Below are positions 21,798 through 33,700 of a stretch of DNA of 64,000 nt, one piece after another; position 1 is the stretch's first letter, and the number at the start of each line of letters is the position of its first letter. A program made the translations under genes and the position numbers. The stretch spans positions 329,609 through 393,608 of the forward strand of contig LNKV01000025.1 of the NCBI GenBank assembly GCA_001465935.1. Reading direction: 5' to 3'. The notes under the pieces were generated by a model. The model ran no database searches, was not told the origin of the DNA, and saw nothing but the letters and a program-made list of their open reading frames with translations. The stretch is from Clarireedia homoeocarpa. Its lineage: Eukaryota; Ascomycota; Leotiomycetes; Helotiales; Rutstroemiaceae.

Positions 21798-21835
21798 CAG
21801 AACCTCAGAACCTCAGAACCTCAGAACCTCAGAAC
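21798..21835. repeat. 8-bp tandem repeat (cagaacct), 4.75 copies
   Basis: Perfect cagaacct repeats upstream of RPL30, about 180 bases before its ATG on the minus strand. Confidence 0.9.
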
Positions 21836-22012
21836 GGATCACCAAGGCTCAGGCACACCTGACCCTACGGCACGCCCACCTGCAGCTGCAGCCATGTAAA
21901 ACCCAGGTGGGACTTCACCGCTCGTGACGAGACAATACATGCAATCTTAGATACGATAAGTTACCTGATCTCTGCTACTCAATAATTGTGATGCTCAGTA
22001 TAAAGAAGGCTC

Positions 22013-22114
22013 TTTGTCTCTTTGTCTCCTTGTCTCATTGTCTCGTTGTCTCCAGGTCTCCTTGTCTCTTTGTCTCCAGGTCTCTTTGTCTCTAGGTCTC
22101 TTTGTCTCCAGGTC
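22013..22114. repeat. Pyrimidine minisatellite (tttgtctc-type)
   Basis: About twelve copies of an 8-9 base unit varying as tttgtctc, cttgtctc, attgtctc, cgttgtctc and caggtctc. The diverged units suggest an old tandem array. Confidence 0.85.
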
Positions 22115-23148
22115 TTCAGGGCTATAGGAAATCTCTCAAGAACAGTCACATAGCATAATCTACCAGAACAAAACGTTATACCACAAACAAACCGCAGTAT
22201 TGCTGAGACTTTGAGTATGCAATGGTATGCTATGGTATGCAATGCAATGCTTAAATATCCGTCAATGAGAGACACCCGCGGCCTGATTATCCGCGCGTGC
22301 CCATATTTTCCTTCACCTTAACTTTTCTCTACCGCTACTTCAACGGTTTGTCGATTGGCTATCGTTCCCTCTTATCGATCCCCTCCACTTTCAACTCACA
22401 ATAGACTGCTTTCGGGTCTTCCTACCTCTCGTTGTTTTAAATGTGAAGAAGTGTAGGTAAGTAAGAGGGAGGTAGAGCAGCGAGTAGTTGGTTGGTGAAA
22501 GAAGAGTACTTTGTAGACACGGCAACGGATCCGGCGACTACTTTGTATTAACACTCGCAGTGTTATGAAGAGTGGGAAATTTGGCAAACCGTGCAAACTC
22601 ATGCACTCGCTCACGCAGGGTCCACTAACAGGAATGGATCACCAAGGATAACGCGGAACTTGCTGGGATTGTTCGCAGCGAAAGCACGTCGAGTTTTTGT
22701 GAACAGCCAAATGACCAAGTTCGCTCCAGTCGCCAACCAATCTTGGGGAGAGTAATGAATATCGACGTCGACATATAGATGAGGGTGCCTTTTAGTAGAG
22801 ACTAGGGACTAGAGCCTACAAGCCAAATGACCGTAATCTTAACCCATAACCTTGGACGAAGAGCTCAGGGAAGAGGGAAGAGAGAGGAGGGAGGATTGGA
22901 CACGTGTAGAAAGAACAACTTGAGATGGAGGATGAGATCCCCTTTTACCTAGCTAGGGCAGGCACAACTACTTCGCTCTGCAAAGTGCCAATCACCCCTT
23001 TGGATAACCCTTGGAAGGAGCATGCCGACATTGATGCTCGAATAGCTACCACCGCCGGGCTACTAGAGCATCAGGTGCATCTCCTGAAAAGCATTCACCT
23101 CAATTTTCATTCAACTGCGAGTTATCCGACGGCATTTTGTGGCTACCT

Positions 23149-23542
23149 GCGAGGTAGTACCTGCGAGGTAGTGCACACTGCACACTGCACACTGCACTGT
23201 TCCTTCTTGCTTCGCTCCACCAGTTCTGTTACGTGCATCTGCTGCACAGCTATCTCTCACCTCTCACCTCTCACCTCTCACCTCGGACCTCACATCTCAC
23301 ACCTCTCACCTCGCATCTCTCACCTCTTCTTGCCAGTGTTGAACGGATGCGACCTCGGGGTTCCGACAACGCCCCCCATAATACCATACTTGTAATGCCA
23401 TAATGCCATAATACCATAATTACCATAATACCATAATTACCATAATACCATAATTACCATAATACCATAATACCATAATACCATAATACCATAATACCAT
23501 AATACCATAATACCATAATACCATAATTACCATAATACCACG
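23149..23542. repeat. Cluster of tandem repeats
   Basis: In order: a duplicated 14-mer (tacctgcgaggtag, about 23149-23172), three or more copies of cacactgca (about 23172-23195), a cacctct array (about 23255-23325) and a long A/T-rich array of ataccata/attaccata units (about 23380-23542). Confidence 0.85.
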
Positions 23543-23687
23543 AAAACAAGTCGCTCCATATGCTTGTTCAATAGTCATTCATTCATACATGCACAAATCC
23601 ATACTCATAGCCACAGCTGAAAGCGGCGTGCCACACAATTCCTTTGTCCCAACAACCAGACGTGCCAGAGCCACCCACCAACCTAGC

Positions 23688-23760
23688 ACCCAAGCACCCA
23701 AAGCACCAAGCACCCAAGCACCCAAGCACCCAAGCACCCAAGCACCCAAGCACCAAGCAG
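23688..23760. repeat. Tandem repeat of caccaag/cacccaag units
   Basis: About nine copies of an 8-base cacccaag unit with occasional caccaag and a GC-rich break. It translates as Pro/Thr/Gln/Ala in one frame, but no coding context exists. Confidence 0.85.
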
Positions 23761-24006
23761 CAACCTTGTTGTTTTCTTATTGACCACCGGTGAACGACCC
23801 GAATAGCTCATTAAATCGGCATTTTTAAACCTTACACGATCCATCCTCTGTTTCCCTTCACCCCCAACCATTGTTTGGAAAACACGGTCTTGTACTTACT
23901 TCCGACCTACCTGATACTTGATGTATTCATTTTGAAACCTTCTTCACGCCCTTCACGCCCTTCATCGTTTTCTACCCAAACACATCTGTCTTGCTCCGCT
24001 ACCACA

Positions 24007-25981
24007 ATGTCAGCAGCCACCAAAAAACCACCAGCGGCGCCTACTCTGGGTGCTGGTCGCCGAACATCATCTGATACTACAAATAACACAACTCCAACCC
24101 GAAACTCGACACGCTCCCCAACGCAAGCAACAACACCCGTAAACACAAACGGATCACACGTACGAAGGGGCTCAGTACGCGGTGGCACTCCAGTTTCTGC
24201 ACGAGCTGCCATGCAACGACCGGGCGCGGGTAGTTCCCATCTCAGCCAAAATAGTGTAACATCTATTGCAGATGATGAAGCTAGGGCTGAGACGGTTGCT
24301 CTGTTGGACGACTTGAAAGAAAGACTACGCAAAACAGAAACCATATCCGAACAGTTTCAAAAGCAAGCTCAAGTCTTGCAATCAAGGTTAGACGAAGCTT
24401 TGCAAGAGCAAGGGAAATTAGAAGATCGGCTACACGAGAGCGACGAGCGACTAGAGACTCTACAAAATGAAAAAAGAGATGCGCTCCGGCAGAGGAGAGA
24501 AATGGAGTCGATTTACGAGGCCGAGAGGAGCTCCATGACAAAGGAAAGGGAAGAAATGGCGAACCGGGAGGAGGAGATGCAAGCTATCATTCAACGACTC
24601 AAGGACTCTTTGTCGCAAAGGTCTTCAGTAGACGAGGAGAACCGACTATCAAGACGCTGTAAGTGACAAAGACGTCGGGATTTTGTATTCGTGACACTAA
24701 TGGTTTCTAGCAAATAACTCATCTCCCAACGTTGAGTCAGGCCAATTCGCACCTCCGTCGGGCTTGAACCGCAGCGACTCCCGCAACAACTCAAAACTAC
24801 TCCTGCAGAAAGACAGATTGATCGAATCCTTACGATTAGAATTAGCAGAAGCCCAGATCAAATTGGTCGAGTCGGAGAACATGGGTGGAGGACGAATGCA
24901 GGAAGTCGAAAAATTACTTTTGGAGGCACGAATGACAAATGCAAGATTGATGGAAGATAATGAGAGTTTCCAGCTTCTATTACAAGAAAAGACTTTGAAT
25001 GGCGATTTCTCCAAAGATCACTTTGAATACATGGGGAACTCATCCAATGCCGATGCATTGAATGCCCTTGAAGGGCGGTCAGGCGGCGGAGGAACACTCG
25101 CAGATGAACTTTCAGAGCTTAACGATGGTGAAGGAGAGAACGATAGCTATCGCCGACTAGAGGCAGAGCTCAAAGCATCCAAAGATCAAAACAAAGCTTT
25201 GACTCTATACATCAACAAAATCATCGAGCGTCTCTTACAGCATCAAGATTTCGAAACTATCCTCGATTCCGATTTCAAACCCGGCGGGCCAAACAGTGCT
25301 AAGAGTGCTAACACCGACAAAGAGCTTCCACCGCCTCCACCAAAAGAACAGGCAAGCGGCGCATCCATCCTCCAACGTGCGAAAACAGTTGCCATGGGAA
25401 GTCGCAAACCACGACCTCAATCCGTCATGCCAACGAGTCATTCTTCTGTCGTCACCGACCCTGAAACCGCACCCAGCATCCCCTTTGGTCGATCCTCCAG
25501 CGTCCGTCAAACCACTCGTCCCAAATCCGAACAATATACCGGTGGCGCCGCCTCAGTCGTCAACCAAATGTACCGCGGCGGACAAACCTCGCCGCCTCTT
25601 CATGGTCCTCAAACCCCTCGCCACTCGCAATCATTCTTCGCCGGGGGCCCGATCTCTGGTAAGCCCACATCGCGCCACCCTTCTCTCAGTCAGGTCCCTA
25701 CAACAGCAATCTTCGCAGGACTCAAGAGCGAAAGTAGCAGTTTGAGCGGCGATAGTGGAGAAGTAAGCACGCCCCCTAGTCACAGTCCACCGAGGGAGAA
25801 GACGACGACGTTTGCGGGGAATAAACCGAGACCGTTGAGGTTGGTGCAGGATAAGGAGGAGGAGGAGAAGACGAAGGCGAAGAGGGGGAGTTGGATGGGT
25901 TGGGCGTTCGGTGGAGGTTTGCAGGCGAAGAAGGATGAGAGTGTGGGACAGGTGCAGGTTGAGGAGGCTATTGTTGAGTAG
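24007..25981 (+). CDS. Fungal coiled-coil protein ('M protein repeat'-like), 640 aa
   Basis: Two exons, 24007-24658 and 24711-25981, in phase. I chose the ATG at 24007 (ccacaATGTCA) over an in-frame ATG at 23875 because the extra residues look like translated leader. Residues 1-95 are Ser/Thr/Pro-rich and disordered. About 95-220 is a long coiled coil (ALLDDLKERLRKTETISEQF; QVLQSRLDEALQEQGKLEDR). After the intron comes a characteristic block, KLLLQKDRLIESLRLELAEA, and more coiled coil (MQEVEKLLLEARMTNARLME). A last helix reads KALTLYINKIIERLLQHQDF. The C-terminal 200 residues are Pro/Ser-rich with a PPPPP run, ending in a Lys/Glu segment and SWMGWAFGGGL. This matches a family usually annotated as 'M protein repeat protein' in filamentous fungi. 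Its role is not established; cytoskeletal or septal scaffolding is only a guess. Confidence 0.83.
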
Positions 25982-26870
25982 GTTGGATGGATAGGCGGGG
26001 GTAGGGACGTTAGAGAATTGAGGTTCGAGGGTTAAGGGCTTGTTAATGAGGCAACTATGTAATGAATGAAGGGTCTGATTGAATGAATATATGAATGATT
26101 GGGCCTGGTGGGAAGAATGGATAGGTGGGTATGAATTTGGGTAATGAATGTCCTTTTATCAGAATCAGTTTGTGGATATTGGGATGGACGGACATAGGAT
26201 TTATGAAATGTGTTTCTTTTATCTCTTCTCTTCATTATTAAGATATCAAATTCAGGGGTTTATTTTTATTTATTTTTCTCTATCTTCTTCTTCTCTTCTT
26301 ACTTCTTTCATATATACCTGGTTTGCATCTATCCATCTGATACCTGAAGAAGCTTGGTGGATGAATGGGGTGGACGTATGGAGAGATGAGACTCTTGAGA
26401 ACATTAAACTTTATAGACTTTTCTACAGAATCCGAATGGGAAACGGAAATGAATGATGAGCTAGAATGAAAGCTCGGAAAAGAAAACATTGACGGGAGGG
26501 AGCTTGCTTGTGTGGTACTGGTATGTATGTATTCGTTGATTCGGTTGGTGGATGGGCGTTATATATATATCCCAGGACCCTTAAGGGTATACATATATGA
26601 TATTCACCACAGGATAAGTTAGACGCCCGGAGAATAGCCGTCTGTCTTTTCTTGATACTCACTCGATTCTCTTCGGCTTGAAACCAAGCATTCGACCCGG
26701 CGAGCTCTCGGGGTCTTGATCACTACGAGTGAGTGGGTTATTCCTACCTATACCGTATCTAAGATACGGGAGTTCAATCTCGTGAATGGGTTTTTATTTT
26801 CCCGTAACTTACTTATGTCCTCTTACTCTTTCCTGCTTGTTCAAATCATCTATCTACCTACCTGCCTTCA

Positions 26871-26906
26871 CGCGCGCGCGCTGTCTCTCTCTCTCTCTCT
26901 CTCTCT
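26871..26906. repeat. (CG)n followed by (TC)n dinucleotide repeat
   Basis: A CGCGCGCGCG run (26871-26880) passes straight into about twelve TC units. Confidence 0.9.
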
Positions 26907-27518
26907 TCCTAGCGCTCGATCATAATATAACCCGGTGACGGTAAAGATCCTACATCCTATCCTATCTTATAGGAAATCACACAAGCTCCAAGACGTAAAG
27001 TAAAGTAAAGAAAACTTTCTTCTGACTTTTTTACGAGCTAGCTAGCCTACAAATAAATGAAAATGAAATAGTAAAAAAAATTTTTTCAGTAGTTATAAGA
27101 ATCCTATACCGTGGTAGAGAAGGGGATGGATGGTGTTTGATTAGGTGGGATGAATGAATGAATGGCTCTGGATATTCTATCTATTCATCCATCTATCCAC
27201 TCATCACATTATTGTTCGTTGTGAATGAATAATGAATGGAACGTCGGAACGGAAGGGAAGGGAAGGGAAGGGGAGAGTGTTGAGCTGGATGGGGATATGG
27301 ATATGGATTTCTAGCCCGTGGAATCGGACGGATGAGGGATGATCTGTTGATCTGTTGCTGCTCTGATGTAGTAGTTCATTTATGCTGGGGATGAAAGGGA
27401 TTAGATATATGGCTGTTAGGCTGCCTGCTTGCTTGTTTGGATATGTGTGCGGATAATCAAGGTCTTGTACTGTACTAGTTCTACTTGCTGTGATGGTAGT
27501 TGCAGAGAGAGTACAGCA

Positions 27519-27557
27519 CTACTACTGCTACTACTACTACTACTACTGCTACTACTG

Positions 27558-27625
<68 letters not shown>
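27519..27625. repeat. (CTA)n trinucleotide microsatellite, ~36 units
   Basis: 107 bases of CTA units with a few CTG interruptions near the left end. It gives long Leu, Ser or Thr homopolymer frames on both strands that are not genes. Confidence 0.95.
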
Positions 27626-28514
27626 GGAAAGTGCTTGAATAAGTTCATGCATACTGTATTGTATTGTACTGTATCTATGAATAGAGCTAGCTATATATAT
27701 ATACATTCCCCACAACATCAACACACTTCGTCCCGCAAATACCACATCACGTCACATCACATCACATCACATCACCAGATCAAAGCTACAGGTCCATTGT
27801 GTGTTTGCAGATGGTAGGTAGTTCCATATAAGTTATAAATAACTAACTCTATTTGATTTTCACTGACGAATACGTACGTACGTTGGTGGAAAACTCAGAA
27901 GTTAAGTTAAGGAAGATTTTCCGGCGCCGTTCCCAACCCCCGTCCCCCCCGTCCCCCCATGAAACCGTATACCCCTGATTTATGAAAGGTACATACAAAG
28001 TAGGAAGATCATCCATTGAACTCCATTGATAGAGTAGCCGCTTACAGTAGGTAGCAGTACAAGAGTACATGTTCATACCGACGATCCCTCCCTGCTCACT
28101 TTCCTCTTACATCTTTCTTTTCTCTCACCATGTACAGTACATATCCTGTCCACCCAATCAATCCAAATTCTCCCTCCATCGAATTCTTTCCTTTCCTCCA
28201 CGATCAACATCTCCTGAGCTAGTACAAAAGAAAAAAGTGGTATGCAATGTAATGTAATGTAGTGCAGTGTAGTGTGTATCATAAAAACACGAGAAGAGAA
28301 AAAAAAAGTATCTACAAGCCATTCCATATTAAGCTCGTCGTGGTATCATAAAGTCGAAGAAAGAATAAGCAGCTCAGCGCTATCGCAGCGTAGAATGTCT
28401 TTGTAGAAGAGAAAAAAAAGAAAAAAAAAAAAAAGAAAGAAAAAAAAAACATAAGTAAAATGAAACATAGAAAAATAAAAAGAGCGTTATCATCATCGAA
28501 ACCAGCATCAACGG

Positions 28515-30781
28515 TTAAACTCTCACTCCTTGAGGTTTAGGCATAGTAAAAGTCATCGCGCGAAGCAGAACAGGCGATTTTGGACCCGGCGACTTGGGTG
28601 GGATTTTCTGACTCGTGGATTTCGCATCGTCGGATTTAGACGGAACCGACGAAGGCGCGGAGACGGGTTGGTGCAGAGGTTCGGGGATGCGTTTCTTTTC
28701 CTCCGGAGGAAGAACATGAGCCATGTCAGGTGCGGAAGGAGGTTCGCTCATGCGATTGATTTCCTCTTCGACGTCGGCCAAAAGAGCAAAGACGTCGGAA
28801 TCGGCATAGATTCTTATACTCTCCACTGCTTGTCTTTTCGAGATTTGCTCCTTCTCCTCCTCCTCTTCCTCCTCTATCTCTTCCTCTTCGAACATGGTAT
28901 CTTCTCTTATATCTACAACCTCGCATCTGGTAGGGCTGGTTCCTTTAATAGGGCTTCGTGGTGGTGTGGTCACGCCGGAAGATCTAGATGGCTGCATGAA
29001 CGCTGCAGCGGCCACGTGTTCCAGTAGCTTCTGTCGCACTCTGGTTCTTCTGTTCTCAGCCTGATCGAGCTTCGAGACCCAGTCATCGATGGAGTTATCA
29101 AGTTCCGCTAGGGCTTCCTCTTGCTTGAGGATGGAGTCATGAGAGAATTTGGCGGTTCGGGGAGAACGTAGGTAAGTGCAGATACGGTCGTGAAGACTGC
29201 GGCGTCCTGCGCGCAGGGAGCGATGGGTTTTCCTTAGGTAGAGACATCTCTCGTCGAGGGCGCGAAGTTCCTAAGGTTTGGATTAGTAAATGATAATGAT
29301 TGACAAGGGGTGGTGGTAACCTACTCTAGAAAGAGCGTCAACATCTCTGGGGTTCAATACTTCAAATTGAGTAACTTGTCCAAGAGCTTGACGTCTCAGT
29401 GTTTCCATTTCCTGAACAGTCAACTTCGTAGACGCCTGAGTGGGTCTTACTCCTTGAGGCAAGTAGTCGAAAGCAAGTTGTTCCTCCGAAGTAGGTGCCA
29501 CTTTTTTCGACGGTATGCTCTTGATAGGAGAGCCATCGGTACGCTTCTTTGGTCGCCCGCGATCCATTATTGAAGTGCCCGATTCAGATCCTCCGCGACG
29601 ATGAGATGGCGTACGGTGAAGACCTTGGGTACGTTGTTGGTTGATGGCCACAGTTTCCGACTGGTTTCGGAAGTGTCCGGCTGGGGGATCTCTCTGCGTG
29701 CTTGACTGAGGAAGCGTCGTGGTACTACCATTTGCATTTTGCTGATTGAAGGTCGTGGAACTACCATTACTTAGTTTTGGAGATGACCTTCCCGAAAGAA
29801 GGTTAATCCATGGCTTCGGGGATGACCGACCAGTTGCGAGCCATGGCTTTGGTGAGGAACGACCTTCAGCTGGAGTATTCGGTGTGTTTGTAATTGACGT
29901 TGGGGCCGTTGATACACTGGTTGATGAAGACGGGGTGAATGGCGATTTGTGAAAGAAGGGTGACTGCTCCAACAGTCTAGCCGACTTCGGTGGAACCTCA
30001 GGAGGTGGCGGCGATTTGAGAGGACAAGATGAAGTATTTAACTGGACTCTTTGGGGTGAATTACCATTCCTGGTAGGTATGACAAGCGGGGTGAGAGTTC
30101 TTGGGGAGATTGGTTGCCGAAGCGAGTCAGAACCCGAGCGATTCCTCAAGTTTGATCGTACTTCTTGCTCTGCTTCCATATGCATCGCAGAACATTTAAC
30201 TGTAGCAGGACTCTCTATACAGGTAGTGAGGCTCTCCCCGTATGGATTCTGTCGCCATCTGCTACTTGGCGCACTTGTAGATCTTTCATGCACGGGTGGC
30301 CGCCCGGGAATAGTGGCTAAGCATCAAATTAGTACTGTCTGGGATAGTCCAACGTTAAAAACTCACGAGAATCCATTGGGTTTTCCTGTACTGTGGTCAT
30401 AGGCCCTAAATCAGTAACACTGGGTTTTCGACGACGATTCAGTGATAATTCTTTCGGTCGTTGTATGTTGTGTCTATCTTTCTCTCCTTGACCTATTGAT
30501 GACATGGAGCGATCGTCTATAGTAGGGCTCTGTCGACCTGGTATGATGGCTACTTTCTCTTTCGCAGGGAATATGCTATATCTTCGAGGGTCGCTAGGTT
30601 GGTGTAATCTCCAAATATATCTATCCTTCTCTCCAGGAGTTGAGGACTCTGAGAACTGTTTATCATAAGCAAAAATCTGTCCAAGTCAGAGAAAATTACA
30701 TACTGTCTGAGGTTTAGGTGACACGCTGAGTTCGCGGGCAATTAAGTTATTTAGGCCAACGCTGCTCGCAGCATTGGCCAT
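28515..30781 (-). CDS. Ser/Pro-rich fungal protein with C-terminal coiled coil, 704 aa
   Basis: Four exons on the minus strand: 30781-30704, 30655-30367, 30316-29325, 29270-28515, in phase. The start is MANAASSVGLNNLIARELSV. The first two thirds are disordered and Ser/Pro/Arg-rich, with a triplicated GRSSPKPW/GRSSPKL motif (about residues 265-300) and a basic patch (RGRPKKRTDGSPIKSIPSKK). The conserved part is a helical block: VQEMETLRRQALGQVTQFEV, NPRDVDALSRELRALDERC, YLRKTHRSLRAGRRSLHDRI, DNSIDDWVSKLDQAENRRTR. Next comes a Glu-rich run (MFEEEEIEEEEEEEKEQ), a short helix and a Pro/Ser tail. The many SP/SPK sites suggest proline-directed kinase targets. I do not recognise a named domain. It converges on the coiled-coil gene across the 2.5 kb spacer. 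Confidence 0.82.
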
Positions 30782-33700
30782 ATAGTCGGCGATATGGGTC
30801 ATATTAAGGTATCGTCCGGCACAAGATCCAGCTCAGTTCTGCAGTTCGATTAGGAGTTAAGGGTATCTGACACGAGCATTCAATGGCCTGGAAGGAAATG
30901 TGGCATATATATTAATACAGTTCGGAGACTGGAATTGATCCACTTATGGACGTATAGACGGAAGAGACAGGAACAAGATATACTCGAGAATTATCAGACA
31001 CTTGGACCGACCCAGCGAGGAATCAAGTGGGGATATGTAATATTCTTAATAGGGTGATACCTAGCAGCTATAACTACATAGCAGGGACAGTTAGTGAGAA
31101 TTTTCCCCTTCTTCTGCTCGCTGCGAACCACATTATTTTGGTTGTAAGTTTGGTTTGAGACAGGTACAATAACAAGGAGCGGGCTAGTAAGCAGCACTTG
31201 CCTCTTGCCTCCTTACACTGATGCAGGTGCACAGAGATGGGAAAAGCAAGGATGTTCTGAAATAGGATCGCTTGGAGCCTTTGACAGAAGACTTTTGCTG
31301 CACCTAGCTGTACCCCCTCAGAAGAAAGCAAGGGTCTGTGTGCCCCGTGCACAGCTATTAGCCATGCTCTACATGGATTAACAGGAGGAGTGCTTCAGTG
31401 CTACTGCACCTAGCTGCATGAGAATATGTACCACTGTAAGAATTTGAGGAATATTTGCAGGTGTTTTGCGCTTTGGTGTGTGAGAAGAAAAGGAAAAAAA
31501 ATTCATCGCAAGCCGTCGAGGTGGGATTAGTACCCAAGGAGGTCAAGTGAGACAAACGAGTACTTTTCTTGCTTACTTAGGCAACCCATTCGTACTTCGT
31601 ACTCTTCTGTGGCTGAGATAAGGATCGAGTACGACAGTCCTCCTTTGCGGTTTGACGTTTGATGTTTGACGTTTACATCACGATATCACGTCCATCCCAG
31701 GTGCGGTCGCACTGTGTGTGTAGATGTTAGATATGATAGCCATGATACGTACGGTCGTGTTAGAAGTACAGTAGACGTCACGGAATGTCTTCGGTTGCTC
31801 GAATTCCTCTACAGGAAGGGTGGAAGAGCTCTTCCGTACAGCAGTACTGGATTGATGATGGCTGTGATAGAAACTGCATCACATGCCTAAGCGATGAGTA
31901 TCATGTATTTTTTTTTTTTTGTTTCCTGTCTCTTTCTTTCTCTTTTTGCACAGACGTTGAATTGGGATGAAAAAAGAGGTTTCATATGGATTGTAGCTAG
32001 TTTAGTGGTGTTCTCGAGGCAATCAGGTGCGCGTATCCGGGGTGCGAGAGCTCTTTTGGCTCTTTTGCACAGGCTAGAACGTCTACTATGTATATGGTTC
32101 TGTTGATATAGGCTCATGGCTCCACATCAGCGCCCAACTCGCAACCCCAGGCGCGTGTCTTCTCTTGATGGCACTGTTTAGCATGAAACAACCCGGGCGA
32201 TTCAAGATGACCTTTCCCATCAAAAATGGGGAAAAGGGAGAAGGTTAAGCCCGTTTGGTGGGATTTCCCGACGAAATTGTTTTTTATAATATTTACCAAG
32301 GTTTTGGAGTATAGGTGGGTAAGAGGTATCAGATGTTTGATGCTGTGCTGTTGTGATGCTGTCCTATAGTATGTAATTAGAGTAAACCGTTAGTTCGTCC
32401 TGTGGATACTCTGCGAACTGGCCGGTAGACAAACAGTGGCCGTTATTATCACCAAACGCATATTCGCCATGATATCAAAGCACGACGTTATACTTCGTAC
32501 TGTCTGTCAGTCGTGAGATGCGGACTGTGCGACTCGTCAACGCCCAATCTTATAGCACCAAAGATTTCGATGATCCCAATCAAATCATCGCCTCCCGGCA
32601 CGGATTCCAGATCCTAAGGACATGCCTCCGATCAAACGCTATAGTGATAACAACCCTTCCAATACATCGGCTTTTGATCGAATATCCTGATCTTTTGGGA
32701 TATTTTGGCCCGTAAAGCCGCAAAGGGCCCCTGCTGTCTCAATTAAGCTCGTTAGTGGACACAAATTCGGAGAGGTCTTCTCCTTTGGACTTTTTGGACC
32801 CCCAAACCTCCTCATTGAAAGCTGATACAGGAATCAAAGATAGCTTTCGGGATGTATCCGGCATTGTACTAGCCAGCCAGTCATAAGATAGTTTTACTTC
32901 TGGACCCTTTATGAAAATCATTTGCACGCAGAAATCTTGTTTGTGCTCGCCAATTCTCCTACAGGGTTAATTGCAGAAATGTTTGTTCCCGCGAACTCAT
33001 CCAGTGCCACAGGTGAAAATGCCTAAAGTTCTGGAGATACTACTCTGTTCATTGGCTGTATCGCGGAGCTACCTACCCTGCAAGCATGAATACAACACTC
33101 AATTCAACACTTATCAAGCTTACCTTGCTCCTCAATGCGAGCCGTGGGCCACAAGCCAAAGACCGCGGAATCCCATGGCCGTCGATGTTGTACGGAATCG
33201 AGCGGAATCGCAGCCAATCTCGCCCCTTCCATTACAAGCGAACCGGGCCTGGTCGAGGACAAGGAGAAGTATAACCTTATTACCTTGATTCATTTGACGA
33301 AGTTACCCCCCGCAAGCTCATACCGGTCACATATGATCTGCTCAAGGAAGAGCAAAAGCTTCTAACATAAGCATAGGTTCGGCTCGTCAATAATAATACC
33401 CTTCACGTACGGCGGGGATACCCAAGTACTCGTACCTGCTGTATTCACTTATCACGACTGGCTTGTTTGAGGTTTTTATGGAGTAGTACATGACATATGG
33501 ACAAGCATTGCATAATGGCGTCGCATCGAGCTTAGGACTTGCCACATTCTCGTTTCGTCTTATCTTTCTGGTTTTCGAGATTCCTACCGAGCATTAGCCA
33601 TTTGTCAAACACACATTGACTAAGTTATAGCAAATTTTATCTGGTTCAATACAGCAATTAATACCAAGGAAGGCGGCCATGGAAAGTAGACTGTTATGAC

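Larger units (their letters stand above)
22115..24006. other. 1.9 kb spacer filled with simple repeats
   Basis: No supported gene. The frames at 22396-22614 (minus) and 22925-23395 (plus) show no domain, and the latter runs through repeats. The right end holds the promoter and leader of the coiled-coil gene. Confidence 0.55.
25982..28514. other. 2.5 kb microsatellite-rich spacer between convergent genes
   Basis: No supported gene. Contains ggaag (27250-27275), tcaca (27745-27775), atgta (28240-28275) and A-rich (28405-28450) simple sequences besides the two arrays listed separately. All open frames here are short or translate repeats. Confidence 0.6.

Noticed and set aside
27416..27817. Poly-Ser, poly-Leu and poly-Thr frames.
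   Set aside because: Translations of the (CTA)n microsatellite in three frames.
32518..32715. MRTVRLVNAQSYSTKDF..., which looked like the start of a HET-domain protein.
   Set aside because: Only the first few residues resemble the family; no YxxLSYxWG block follows in any frame.
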